Below, piece after piece: positions 16,586-25,274 of a stretch of 28,978 nt of DNA. Source of the DNA: an uncultured Coriobacteriales bacterium (GTDB lineage Bacteria; Actinomycetota; Coriobacteriia; Coriobacteriales; UMGS124). Numbering within the stretch: the stretch's first letter is position 1; the number at the start of each line of letters is the position of its first letter. Under the pieces are notes generated by a model, which saw only the letters and a list, made by a program, of their open reading frames with translations, was not told where the DNA came from and made no database searches. Both the position numbers and the translations under genes were made by a program. The stretch lies in NCBI GenBank assembly GCA_934654475.1, contig CAKUFZ010000022.1, positions 1 to 28,978 on the forward strand, in the 5' to 3' direction.

Positions 16586-18235
16586 ATGCACACCAACCAT
16601 CAGGCACCTGCCGCCTTCGCGGCGCTCGACCGTCGCGCGTTCGTTGCCGGCGCAGCCGCTGTCGCAGCCGGCACCGCCGCACTCGCCAGCGCCGCTCACG
16701 CCGACGAGGCCGCACCCGTCGCCGACGACCGCAACGGCACCTCGGCCCGCGCCGCCCAGGAGACGGCCGACGAGACCGTCGAGTGCGACGTCGTCATCGC
16801 GGGCGCCGGCATCGCCGGCCTCATGGCCGCCGACCACCTCGTCGAGCAGGGCTTCAAGGTGTGCCTGCTTGAGAAGGGCGTCAGCGCCGTCGTGTCCGAC
16901 TGGGCCCAGTGCGGCGGCCCCAACGCCTGCGAGACGCAGATCCAGAAGGACGAGGACGCCTGGGTTTCCCTCGACGACATGTTCAAGTACATGTACGGCT
17001 TCTCCAACGGCTCCGTCAACGCCAAGCTGCTCAAGAACGTCCTGGCTGGTACCGGACCGGCTATCGACCGCATGATGGACCTGGGAATCGCCATGAGTCT
17101 GTGGGGCGATCCTTACGGCGTGGGCTTCCGCGGCCGCCACTTCATCGACGCCAGCCCCACCGACCGCACCGAACCCATCGTCGCTGACATCGAGGCCAAC
17201 GGTGGCACGGTGACCTTCGGCGCTGCCGTCTACGCCATCCTCATGGAAGACGGCAAGGCCGTGGGCGTTCAGGCCGAGGTTGACGGCAAGGTCGTGGACT
17301 ACCGCGCCAAGGCCACCGTCATCGCCACGGGCGGCTTCCTGGGCAACACTCAGATGCAGCAGGAACACTTCAACACGCCCATCTTCCCGCTGGGCAACAC
17401 CGTGTCCGACGGCACGGGCATCCAGATGGTCCTCGACGCCGGCGGTGCGCTCGACCGTCCCTTCGCGATTCTGGGCAACGAGTGCGGCGCCGTGTCGCCC
17501 GCCACGGACAGCTGGCCCTTCTCGCCCGAGTGGAAAAACCTCAACGAACACTACGGCTACTGGCTGTTCGGCGGCCTGTACGTGGACGGCACGGGCAGCC
17601 GTTTCGTGAACGAGGGCGACGTGGCGGCCCTTCCGCTCGCCAAGGGCGGCGAGGCGCTCGCACGCGCCGGCCATGCCTGGGTGGTCATGGACGCCGACTA
17701 CTACAACGCCTGCCAGAACGAGGGCATCTACGCCTACCTTGGCGAGCCTGCCGAGTGGGTCTCAGGCGCCGAGGCGGGCTACTACAACCCCACGCCCGAG
17801 AACGCCGAGGATCACCTGCAGCAGGCCATCGAGGAGGGTTGGGGCATCAAGGCCGACACCCTCGAGGAGGTCGCCGAGAAGTTCGGCCTCACGAACCTTG
17901 TCTCCACGGTCGAGAGCTACAACGCCATGTGCGAGGCCGGCGAGGACACCGAGTTCTACAAGCCCGCTTGCTTCATGAAGCCCGTTGCCACCGCCCCGTT
18001 CTACGCCTTTGAGTACGTGCCGAGCGCCTGGGGCACGAACGGCGGCGTCAAGGTGGACAGCGGCCTGCACGCCGTGGACGCCGAGAACAACGCCATCCCC
18101 GGCCTGTACGTGGCTGGCGTCGACGCGGGCTCCATGTACACGGTGCCCTACTACACCAACCCCGGCTCCTCGGTGGGCAACGCCATGGGCTCGGGCTGGT
18201 TCGTCGCCGACCAGATCGCTGCCGACCTCGCGTAA
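16586..18235 (+). CDS. Tat-exported FAD-binding reductase-fold flavoprotein
   Basis: 549 residues from ATG 16586, chosen because AAGGAGG lies seven bases upstream and a Tat signal follows at once (LDRRAFVAG, residues 14-22, with AHAD near 37-40). The FAD-binding loop GAGIAG is at 73-78 and the acidic end of the fold is LLEKG. The C-terminal region has the family's IPGLYVAGVDAG element. The fold is that of fumarate reductase flavoproteins, but there is no FMN domain or heme motif. A separate electron carrier is therefore needed, and none is encoded nearby. Canonical fumarate-binding His/Arg are not seen near WGTNGGVK. It is the only oxidoreductase here without a divergent LuxR neighbour: a LuxR remnant precedes it and LuxR-4 converges on it. 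Substrate unknown. Confidence 0.9.
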   Translation: MHTNHQAPAAFAALDRRAFVAGAAAVAAGTAALASAAHADEAAPVADDRNGTSARAAQETADETVECDVVIAGAGIAGLMAADHLVEQGFKVCLLEKGVSAVVSDWAQCGGPNACETQIQKDEDAWVSLDDMFKYMYGFSNGSVNAKLLKNVLAGTGPAIDRMMDLGIAMSLWGDPYGVGFRGRHFIDASPTDRTEPIVADIEANGGTVTFGAAVYAILMEDGKAVGVQAEVDGKVVDYRAKATVIATGGFLGNTQMQQEHFNTPIFPLGNTVSDGTGIQMVLDAGGALDRPFAILGNECGAVSPATDSWPFSPEWKNLNEHYGYWLFGGLYVDGTGSRFVNEGDVAALPLAKGGEALARAGHAWVVMDADYYNACQNEGIYAYLGEPAEWVSGAEAGYYNPTPENAEDHLQQAIEEGWGIKADTLEEVAEKFGLTNLVSTVESYNAMCEAGEDTEFYKPACFMKPVATAPFYAFEYVPSAWGTNGGVKVDSGLHAVDAENNAIPGLYVAGVDAGSMYTVPYYTNPGSSVGNAMGSGWFVADQIAADLA

Positions 18236-18288
18236 GGCGAGCGTCTGAGGCGCTCTAGAGCGCGGCGGTAGGCCAGGCTCAGTGCCAG

Positions 18289-18327
18289 CGCTCCGACCTT
18301 GCGCAGAGCCAACGCGAGGTCGGAGCG
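18289..18327. terminator. Long hairpin after flavoprotein gene
   Basis: CGCTCCGACCT (18289-18299) is perfectly inverted at 18317-18327, with an additional GCG/CGC pairing inside the loop. No T run follows, so it is either a weak terminator or an RNA-stabilising 3' stem ahead of the stronger hairpin at 18357. Confidence 0.5.
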
Positions 18328-18356
18328 TAAATGGCACAACATGCGCCGCAACTCCT

Positions 18357-18393
18357 AGGAGGTCGTCCGGAAACGGGCGGCCTCCTTATTCTT
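18357..18393 (+). terminator. Rho-independent terminator overlapping the LuxR-4 stop
   Basis: AGGAGGTCGTCCG (18357-18369) pairs over thirteen positions (two G-U) with 18374-18386 around a GAAA tetraloop, followed by TTATTCTT. It ends plus-strand transcription from the flavoprotein gene. The stem reaches into the TAA stop of the converging LuxR-4 gene at 18386-18388. Confidence 0.85.
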
Positions 18394-19912
18394 CATGGCC
18401 TTCTACCAGGTCGATAAGCTCCTGCTTGGAATGAACGTCGAGCTTGGTGTAGATGCGCCGCACGTGGGTGGCCACGGTGTTCTTAGACAGGAACAGCGCC
18501 TCGCGAATGTATGTTTGCGAACGGCCGCGCGCCAGGTACTCGCACACCTCGGCCTCGCGAGGAGACAGCTGATACCGCGCGGCGACACGTGCGACACCGG
18601 CCGCGATGGGGTCGGGGGAATCGGCTGCGGGCTCGGGCGCAACGCCCTCCTGCGCATATTCGCCGGAAGCGCCCGGAACAACCCGCGCTCCCACAGCAGA
18701 ACCCAGCTTGGCGCGCTCGGCCTGCACCTCATAGGACCGCTGCGGGATGAGTGCCATCGCAAGCGCATACACACAGACAACAACGAGGCCAAACAGCGCG
18801 GGGTCAGCCTCGGCAACCCCGGCCCGAGCGCACCAACCGCTCAGCAGCTGGCCAAGCAGCACTCCCAGATAGCTCGCCGCCGAACCCGACGCCAACCAAA
18901 ACGCGCGCCTCTCAGGCCGGCTCTGCGCAATGCGGATAAAGTACAGCAGGAGGATAATTTCGCAGCATGAGTTGAGCGCGACATTGAGCACTCCTGCCCA
19001 AAACTGAGCCATCGGGCTATCAAAGGCAAACAGCGTCACCGAAAGCACGAGCACCGGCAGCGTCATCGAAGCAAGCGCCTGAAAATCAACGCGCACGGCA
19101 AAGCGAATGATGAGCAATGCGAAGGCAATGGCAAGCGAATACCCGACGACGCCCGCAATGTCGACGCCAGCAACAAGGTCCTCGTTACCAGGCAGCACCT
19201 GGCCTGACGACGTCGGCGCGATGTTGATAGCCGTCCAAGCCACGACCCCGAAGATGAGCATGCGCACGATGGCCGGCACTCCCTCGGGCGCATACGTGTC
19301 GCCCGCAGCTCCGTCCAGCTTTTCGGCATTCCCCCCGTCAACCCACGCCCGCGCACGGCCGAGCGTCACGGCGCACGCAACCACAAGCAGGAGCGCGACA
19401 ACGAGCGCCGGCAACTGTGCAAGCGACGGCACAACGATGGCGCACGTCGCGCTTGCCAAGAACGACACCGGCACGATCGTCTCGAGGCTCGCCATGTCGA
19501 GACGCGACAGGGCCAGGCTCCACAGCAGGCTGAACAGGGCGCTCGCCGCACCCGTGCACACGCCGCTCACGGCAGCGAGCACCCAGGCAAGCGTCGGCTG
19601 CCCAACATGCTGGTACACAACCGAGAGCACCGTGCCCAACGCCGCCAGGCCGGGTGCCGCAATGTATGCCGCCCGGCTCTGCTCCAGGTCGCGCCGCGTT
19701 CCAAGCACGGCGAGAACCACAAGCAAGGCGGGCACAACAGCCGCCGAGACCAGCCATGACAGATCGAAGTCGCCTCCGTTCACCGACCTGGTGGCAAGCG
19801 ACGCCGTGCTCCACGACACATAGCCCCACGCGTAGAGGAAGCCGTAGCCAAAGAAAAAGAACGGGATGTTCCGCCATGAAGCGCAGGGCGAAACCTCAGA
19901 TGACAGCCCCAT
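18386..19912 (-). CDS. LuxR-family regulator with membrane domain (LuxR-4)
   Basis: 508 residues from ATG 19912, with a GCGAGG ribosome site about five bases upstream. The open frame runs further upstream to 20086, but that extension is arginine-rich, overlaps the coding end of LuxR-5 and has no membrane character. About twelve hydrophobic segments begin with NIPFFFFGYGFLYAWGYV. A linker of about 60 residues leads to the LuxR HTH at 449 (LSPREAEVCEYLARG, SKNTVATHVRRIY, KLDVHSKQEL). It lies 71 bases downstream of LuxR-5 in the same direction, so the two may share a transcript. No divergent enzyme gene is next to it; the nearest enzyme is the converging flavoprotein at 16586. Confidence 0.87.
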   Translation of the reverse strand: MGLSSEVSPCASWRNIPFFFFGYGFLYAWGYVSWSTASLATRSVNGGDFDLSWLVSAAVVPALLVVLAVLGTRRDLEQSRAAYIAAPGLAALGTVLSVVYQHVGQPTLAWVLAAVSGVCTGAASALFSLLWSLALSRLDMASLETIVPVSFLASATCAIVVPSLAQLPALVVALLLVVACAVTLGRARAWVDGGNAEKLDGAAGDTYAPEGVPAIVRMLIFGVVAWTAINIAPTSSGQVLPGNEDLVAGVDIAGVVGYSLAIAFALLIIRFAVRVDFQALASMTLPVLVLSVTLFAFDSPMAQFWAGVLNVALNSCCEIILLLYFIRIAQSRPERRAFWLASGSAASYLGVLLGQLLSGWCARAGVAEADPALFGLVVVCVYALAMALIPQRSYEVQAERAKLGSAVGARVVPGASGEYAQEGVAPEPAADSPDPIAAGVARVAARYQLSPREAEVCEYLARGRSQTYIREALFLSKNTVATHVRRIYTKLDVHSKQELIDLVEGHEE

Positions 19913-19983
19913 GGAACCTCGCAGTGTCGATGACGAACATTGGGAAGATTGTACAGCGTACAGAGCTCGATGCGCCCGCCTCC

Positions 19984-21516
19984 CTACCCCTGCCGCACGC
20001 GGTCGAGCAGTTCGGCGCGGGTATGCACGTCGAGCTTCTGGTAAATGTGCCGCTTGTGAGTAAGCGCAGTCCCCTCGGAAATGCAAAGCTCTTCTTGAAC
20101 GCGGGCAACGTCGTAGCCGTGCGCAAGCACGGCAAGCACATCACGTTCGCGTGGCGTAAGACCGCACGCATCTGCAAGAAGAGCGCAGTTACTGGTCAAA
20201 GCGTCTATTTCATCGGGCACATCATCAGCCGAAACAACGGCATCGCCCGCAGCGCCCTCTTCCATATCCGATGCCCCATCAGCCCCATCGTGGCGAAAAC
20301 GCAACGGACGATTCAACACGAGCGTAAGCGACACGAATCCCACGACCATAGAAGAGACGCCGGAAACGAGCACGAAAGAGCCCTCAAAGGCAGATCCAGC
20401 CACCAGATATCCCAGCGGACCGCCCAGAGTACCGGCAACAACCAATCCAACCACAAACGCCAGACAGCAAACAGCCGGACGGCACCCATCCCTCAACGCA
20501 AAGGCCGACAACGTAGACGGCAAAACCGCAACCGCCGACCACAAGGCAAGCGTCGTAACCGCGAGAGCAAACTTGAGGGAGAAATCACTCCCGGCGTTCA
20601 TGGGATAGAAAGCGACGACAAACAAGGCTGCGACGACCCAACAGGTTACAAATGGGTCCCACGCACCACGCAGCCTGCGCACTGCGATTTGCGCAATGGC
20701 CCCGAACACAACGCCGAGCAGTCCAAACATCCAGGTGTTTGAATCAGCTGTACCGTTTGTGCACCCCAAGAACTGACCCGTCATGAGCGATACGGTAAAG
20801 CCAAGCAACACGCCCGCCAATAAAGGACGTCCAGCCTTCCGAATCGAAAGCGCATCGCCGCCATCCGCCGACGTCGTCATGCACTCGGCGCCCGATACAC
20901 CGGCAACCAGCAGCGCGTACGATATGACCGCAAACACCCCCGTGATGCAGGGCGCCCATATGTTAGACCCAAGCCATGCCGCAAGAGCGCACTGGACTGT
21001 AAGCACAAACGAGAACGCAAGCCCACCGAGCACCACATCAGCCGAGCTTGAAGGAGCATCTTTCTCGGAAACCCGCTCCGAGTGGCGCCCTTCCACCCAA
21101 ACGCACGTAAGCGCCCCTCCGCCAAGCGCGGTGACAAGGCCCACGGCAAAAACCACCGCCTGCCAGGCTAATGTAAAAGGGCCATCCCACGACCCCGCGC
21201 CACGTGTGGCCGCGAGTCCCATACAGCCAACGAGCGTACAGGCAAGCGCCAGGCCCGCGCGACATTCAAGCGAAGCACGTCTGCCCCCTTGCCGGCCGGC
21301 ATGTTTGCCCGTGAGGAACCACCCCACATACGCCACGAGCAAACCCGCGGCCGTGCCAAACCACATGGGCCCAACGAATACCCCAAGATCAAGGCTCGCC
21401 CGGTAACCATCTGCGATGAGCCCAACAAGCGGCAGCCAACTCTGGGCAAATGCCATCCCCACCGCGCCAAGCAGTACACCGCGTGCGCCACGAATCTTGT
21501 CAATCAACGTCCCCAT
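19984..21516 (-). CDS. LuxR-family regulator with membrane domain (LuxR-5)
   Basis: 510 residues. The ATG at 21516 is preceded by GGTGAGG. About twelve hydrophobic segments cover residues 10-385, followed by an acidic linker and a LuxR HTH from 453 (LTPRERDVLAVLAHG, SEGTALTHKRHIY, KLDVHTRAEL) ending in DRVRQG. That same ending occurs in LuxR-6, suggesting a closer paralogue relation. It is divergent from the flavoprotein at 21868 across a 351-base region and is its likely regulator (inference). LuxR-4 follows on the same strand, giving a rare tandem of two such regulators. Confidence 0.88.
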   Translation of the reverse strand: MGTLIDKIRGARGVLLGAVGMAFAQSWLPLVGLIADGYRASLDLGVFVGPMWFGTAAGLLVAYVGWFLTGKHAGRQGGRRASLECRAGLALACTLVGCMGLAATRGAGSWDGPFTLAWQAVVFAVGLVTALGGGALTCVWVEGRHSERVSEKDAPSSSADVVLGGLAFSFVLTVQCALAAWLGSNIWAPCITGVFAVISYALLVAGVSGAECMTTSADGGDALSIRKAGRPLLAGVLLGFTVSLMTGQFLGCTNGTADSNTWMFGLLGVVFGAIAQIAVRRLRGAWDPFVTCWVVAALFVVAFYPMNAGSDFSLKFALAVTTLALWSAVAVLPSTLSAFALRDGCRPAVCCLAFVVGLVVAGTLGGPLGYLVAGSAFEGSFVLVSGVSSMVVGFVSLTLVLNRPLRFRHDGADGASDMEEGAAGDAVVSADDVPDEIDALTSNCALLADACGLTPRERDVLAVLAHGYDVARVQEELCISEGTALTHKRHIYQKLDVHTRAELLDRVRQG

Positions 21517-21867
21517 GGCACCTCACCGATAAACGTCCCACCAAACGGCACGAACCTGCAATCCCCATGTCGCAGACTCATTTTTCCCAACTGCCATTAT
21601 GCACATTTTCACGCGCCCAAGCGGGCCGCTGCTCTAAGTGGAGCATGCAAAAACGAAAGCCAGTAGGGCGTCCGAGCCTTGAAATGCAGCCTCACCCCTC
21701 GAAAATCGACTCATACGACCCTGATGATTGCATTGCATATGTATGTATCTACCAGCATGTTTGCATATCATCAAACCCGTGAGATGCCATCTGAGGCACA
21801 AATGGCCACCATAGTGTTCCGTCAGCGCCCGCAAGGGCGGAAACGTTAGACGCACAAGGAGGATCGC
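21517..21867. promoter_or_regulatory. 351-base divergent promoter region with inverted and direct repeats
   Basis: There is no gene here. TGATGAT (21722-21728) is inverted as ATCATCA (21767-21773), and within this span TTGCATAT occurs twice in direct orientation (21733-21740 and 21761-21768). This AT-rich block about 100-145 bases before the flavoprotein start is the best operator/promoter candidate. Closer to the gene, CGCCC-GCAA-GGGCG (21826-21839) would form a small tetraloop hairpin in the mRNA leader, upstream of the AAGGAGG ribosome site. Confidence 0.5.
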
Positions 21868-23505
21868 ATGGAAGAAACAAGCGGCATCTCGCGTAGGGGC
21901 TTTGTAGCGAGCGCGGCGGGAGCAGCGGTTGCGACGGGGATGGCAGCCACCTCTGCGCATGCTGATAGTGCCTCGGACCCCAACAAGCCTTGGCTGCCCG
22001 CATCCTGGGATTATGAGACCGACGTTCTGGTAATCGGCTACGGTGGCGCAGGCCAGTGGGCCGGCCTCATTGCCTATGACGAGGGCGCCGAGGTCATGTT
22101 CCTCGAGAAGTCTCCCTTCCGTGGCGGCGGAAGCTCGTCCATCAACATGGGCCAGTGGACCTGCCCTCATGACGCCGACGCAGCCGCCCAGTTCGCCTTC
22201 GAGGCTTTCCACGGCCAGACGCCCATGGACGTGTGCCAGGCTTGGGCCGACGAGGCCGTCCAGAACGCCGACTACGCCGACAAGTACGGCATCGAGTACA
22301 CCCTCGGCGACTCGGCGCGCGCTGAGTACGACATCTTCACCGGCTTTGACCAGATGTATGTCGGTCAGGGCGTTGGCTGGGGCGTCGCTGCGTTTGAGGT
22401 CCTCGACCAGCACATCAAGGACCGCGGCATCGAGATTCTCTTTGACTGCCACGACGAGGAGCTTATCCAGGACCCCATCACCAAGGAGATCCTCGGCGCC
22501 TACACTCTCATCGGCGACGATGAGACGAAGAAGGCCGTCAAGGCCCGCAAGGGCGTCTGCCTGTGCACGGGCGGTTTCGAGTTCAACTTCGACCTGCAGG
22601 CCAAATACCTCAAGTGCTACCCCATGCGCGGTTTCTACGGCTGGAAGTACAACACGGGCGACGGCATCGGCATGGCGCAGAAGGTCGGCGCAGACCTGTG
22701 GCATATGCAGCAGATTTGCGGTGGCGTCAACTGCTGGTTTGATGACCCCGAAATCGTTCCTGGCGGCGTTAGCTGCACCATCCCCACGGACAACTACATC
22801 GAGGTAAGCCGTCGCGGCGACCGCTTCATAAACGAAGACACGTTCAGCCCTCACGGCGGCTGGAAGCCCTACGCAACGTTCGACGAGGAGATTTGCGACT
22901 TCGACCGCGTCCCGTCGTGGTGGGTCTTCGACCAGACCGCTTTCGAGGGCGGCTCGCTCGGCGGCATGGTCGGCGGCGCCAGCCAGGAGGCCGGCGGCAC
23001 GGGCATCGGTTACACCACCCCCGGCCTCGACCCCGAGCTGGGCGGCTGGGCTGGCTGGTCCGTGGACAACCAGTGGGAGCTCGAGCGCGGGTGGATCAAG
23101 TGCGGCGACACCCTCGAGGAGCTCGTCGAGGTCATGCACGCTTGGGATCCCGACTACATGGAGATCGATCGCCTCAAGGCCGCCATTGACCGTTGGAACG
23201 AGCTGTGCGACAAGGGCGTCGACGAGGACTTCGGCCGCAGCGGCCTGGCGAAGATCGAGACTCCTCCCTTCTATGCCCTGCCTCTGTACCCCGGCATCTG
23301 CAACACCATCGGCGGCGCACGTCGCAACGGCAAGGCACAGGTGCTGAACCCCGACGGAGACCCCATCCCGCGTCTGTACTCGGCCGGCTCCTTTGGCAAC
23401 ATGGCCGGTCACACGTATGCTGTCACGGGCGGCAACGGAAGCGAGAACTGGTGCGTGGGACGCATCGCAGGCCGCGAGGCAGCGCATCTCGACTCCTGGG
23501 AGTAA
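21868..23505 (+). CDS. Tat-exported FAD-binding reductase-fold flavoprotein
   Basis: 545 residues from ATG 21868, with ACAAGGAGG just upstream. Tat signal SRRGFVAS at 8-15, with cleavage probably after SAHA (29-32). FAD loop GYGGAG at 57-62, then FLEKSPFRGGGSS at 78-90. The C-terminal half carries the family's IGGARRNGK segment and a closing GGNGSENWCVGRIAGREAA. There is no FMN-binding domain and no heme motif, so an external electron donor is needed. Relatives of this fold include fumarate and urocanate reductases and 3-ketosteroid dehydrogenases; the exact substrate cannot be read from sequence. It is divergent from LuxR-5 and ends before a terminator at 23580, so it is probably a single-gene transcript. 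Confidence 0.9.
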   Translation: MEETSGISRRGFVASAAGAAVATGMAATSAHADSASDPNKPWLPASWDYETDVLVIGYGGAGQWAGLIAYDEGAEVMFLEKSPFRGGGSSSINMGQWTCPHDADAAAQFAFEAFHGQTPMDVCQAWADEAVQNADYADKYGIEYTLGDSARAEYDIFTGFDQMYVGQGVGWGVAAFEVLDQHIKDRGIEILFDCHDEELIQDPITKEILGAYTLIGDDETKKAVKARKGVCLCTGGFEFNFDLQAKYLKCYPMRGFYGWKYNTGDGIGMAQKVGADLWHMQQICGGVNCWFDDPEIVPGGVSCTIPTDNYIEVSRRGDRFINEDTFSPHGGWKPYATFDEEICDFDRVPSWWVFDQTAFEGGSLGGMVGGASQEAGGTGIGYTTPGLDPELGGWAGWSVDNQWELERGWIKCGDTLEELVEVMHAWDPDYMEIDRLKAAIDRWNELCDKGVDEDFGRSGLAKIETPPFYALPLYPGICNTIGGARRNGKAQVLNPDGDPIPRLYSAGSFGNMAGHTYAVTGGNGSENWCVGRIAGREAAHLDSWE

Positions 23506-23579
23506 CGGGCCACACAGCTCCTGCGAGCAGTTGTAGATCCGGGCACCCGGCATCGTGCACAACTGTTTGAAACTGTTCT

Positions 23580-23618
23580 GCCCGGCGGTCTTAAAATGGG
23601 CCGCCGGGCCTTCTGATT
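23580..23618 (+). terminator. Rho-independent terminator after flavoprotein 21868
   Basis: GCCCGGCGGTC (23580-23590) pairs over eleven positions (one G-U) with 23599-23609 around the loop TTAAAATG, followed by CTTCTGATT. A second imperfect hairpin with CAGTTGT/ACAACTG ends (23528-23565) lies just before it. Together they separate the flavoprotein from the following operon, whose ribosome site begins only a few bases later. Confidence 0.8.
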
Positions 23619-23634
23619 AGCAAAGGGAGACCCC

Positions 23635-24090
23635 ATGTCGCATCAAGAACGCAGCTGGGTGGAAAAGACCGATGAAGCAACCGGCAAGCCCCGATGGGAC
23701 GTCCTCATCAACGGCGTCGCAGTCCCGGGCGGCTATGTGCTGCAAATCGCTCCCGATGTCTTCGAGGCCCACTATCCTCGCATTGAGCCGTTCACGCGCC
23801 CCACGCTGGCCGAGGCCAAAGAGCGCCTAGAATGGGCTCCGCCCATTACCAGCGGCGTGGCGCATATCGGCGCCGAGGTAGCCGATGATTCCGCGGGCTT
23901 CGTTTCAACAGAAGAAGCAGCCGAGGCACTTGGCGTGAGCGTGTACCGCGTGAACGCCATGGTTTCCAATGGAAAGCTCCCCGCCCGCCGAAACCCGTCT
24001 GGCATCGCCGAGGTTGCCCGCACTTCTCTTGCCGCCCTTGTCGAGGCATGTCGCACATCGAGCGCAAACGAAGCAAAAACCGTCATCTAA
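23635..24090 (+). CDS. Small protein with C-terminal excisionase/MerR-like helix-turn-helix
   Basis: 151 residues, starting at ATG 23635 after AAAGGGAGA. The C-terminal part (about 89-136) begins FVSTEEAAEALGVSVYRVN and continues to a basic PARRNPSG turn. This is the excisionase-type HTH_17 pattern that reads as a DNA-binding module. The first 85 residues (with WDVLINGVAVPGGYV) match no family I recognise. It is followed after 14 bases by the U32-family gene, so the two form an operon. It could regulate its own operon or act as a partner of the U32 protein. No integrase gene is nearby, so a role in phage excision is unlikely. Confidence 0.8.
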   Translation: MSHQERSWVEKTDEATGKPRWDVLINGVAVPGGYVLQIAPDVFEAHYPRIEPFTRPTLAEAKERLEWAPPITSGVAHIGAEVADDSAGFVSTEEAAEALGVSVYRVNAMVSNGKLPARRNPSGIAEVARTSLAALVEACRTSSANEAKTVI

Positions 24091-24104
24091 CTGGAGCAGA
24101 AGCC

Positions 24105-25274
24105 ATGGCCGGACTCGAATTCTCCTTCCCTTACAACGGCGACATCTCCGTCTTGGATGCCCAACTCGCCCTGAATGCGCGCGGAGGCAACCGCGTTCGC
24201 GAGGTGTACCTCAACATCCCCCAGGAAATAGCGGGGTCGGGCAGGGCCGGCGGCAGCGACCGTATGACCGAAGACGAGTTCGTGCGCATTGCCGACCGCA
24301 TCCATGCAGCCGGTGTCGGAGTGGACATGACGGTGAACGCCATGTGCGGCGGAAGCTCGTGGTATGACGAGGATGTCGTGAAACGCCTGGTAGAATTCGT
24401 GCGCCGCATGCACGAAGACCATGGTGTTGAAGCCATCACGCTCGCCAACCCATTTCACATTGAGCAGGTCCGCGCCGCATGCCCCAATATCGAGATATCG
24501 GCCTCTGTGCTCTCGGAAATTGACTGCGTCTCACGCGCGCAGGCTTTCGCAGACGCCGGAGCGACGACGTTCACCCCGGCAACGAGCATCAATCGCGACC
24601 TCAAGCTTCTGGCAACCATCTCGCGTCGTTGCGGCTTGGAAGTCAAGCTCATGGTGAATGAGGGCTGCCTGTACAAGTGCCCCTATCGCACGTTCCATAT
24701 GAACCTGATCTCGCATCGCTCGCAAGAGTCCCGCCCCGAAGGTCAGTCGTTCTCATTTGCCTGCGGTGAGCGCATCGAGAAAAACCGCGGCGAGATTTTC
24801 CGCTCGAACTGGGTGCGCCCGGAGGAACTCGGGCTCTACGCCAAGGCCGGAGCTGCACACTTTTTCAAGATTGTGGGGCGAGACATGCTCGCCAGCAAGG
24901 TCTTGCGCAGCTGCACCGCCTACTTTGAGGAAACGTATGACGGCAACCTGCTCGATTTGATGTGCTCGAGCATCGGGTTCTACAACGTCGAGAAAAGCGC
25001 CTATATCGACAACAAGTCCCTCGATACCAGCGGTTACTTCAAAAGACTTTCGACCTGCAACCGCAAGTGCCATGACTGCTCGTACTGCGCGGAGCTTGCG
25101 GACAAATACGTGCGCTACGGCTGGGTAACCGAAGAAAACCTGTACGACATGGGCCAGGGCCATCTGGCCGAGATGGTCAAGGCACGTTTTGGCGGACGAT
25201 ACCCCAAGTGCCCGGACATGAGCGCAAATCCCAAGCCCTCTACCCCTGACGCACGCGGTCGAGCAGGGCGATAA
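24105..25274 (+). CDS. U32-family protein (YhbU/UbiU-like) with extra C-terminal Cys cluster
   Basis: 389 residues from ATG 24105, with a TGGAG site eight bases upstream. An in-frame ATG at 24048 overlaps the previous gene and is less likely. The core signature NEGCLYKCPYR (186-194: C188, C192), plus C220, matches the U32 "peptidase" family. Studied members (RlhA, TrhP, UbiU/UbiV) are oxygen-independent RNA or ubiquinone hydroxylation proteins, and UbiU/UbiV carry [4Fe-4S] clusters. Near the C-terminus is a further C318-x3-C322-x2-C325-x2-C328 group that could bind a second cluster or zinc. The protein lacks a signal peptide and should be cytoplasmic. Its coding end overlaps the converging LuxR-6 gene by 35 bases. 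Substrate unknown. Confidence 0.8.
   Translation: MAGLEFSFPYNGDISVLDAQLALNARGGNRVREVYLNIPQEIAGSGRAGGSDRMTEDEFVRIADRIHAAGVGVDMTVNAMCGGSSWYDEDVVKRLVEFVRRMHEDHGVEAITLANPFHIEQVRAACPNIEISASVLSEIDCVSRAQAFADAGATTFTPATSINRDLKLLATISRRCGLEVKLMVNEGCLYKCPYRTFHMNLISHRSQESRPEGQSFSFACGERIEKNRGEIFRSNWVRPEELGLYAKAGAAHFFKIVGRDMLASKVLRSCTAYFEETYDGNLLDLMCSSIGFYNVEKSAYIDNKSLDTSGYFKRLSTCNRKCHDCSYCAELADKYVRYGWVTEENLYDMGQGHLAEMVKARFGGRYPKCPDMSANPKPSTPDARGRAGR

Noticed and set aside
18386..20086. Upstream extension of LuxR-4 to 20086
   Set aside because: The extra 58 residues are Arg/Pro-rich, overlap the end of LuxR-5 in another frame and lack a ribosome site. The ATG at 19912 gives a protein of the same size as its paralogues.
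21634..23562. 642-residue minus-strand open frame opposite flavoprotein 21868
   Set aside because: It is antisense to a gene with Tat signal, ribosome site and FAD motif, and it also runs through a terminator and an intergenic region.
23635..24090. Phage excisionase interpretation of the small HTH protein
   Set aside because: No integrase, attachment site or phage gene is nearby, and the gene is in an operon with a U32-family protein. Only the HTH fold is excisionase-like.
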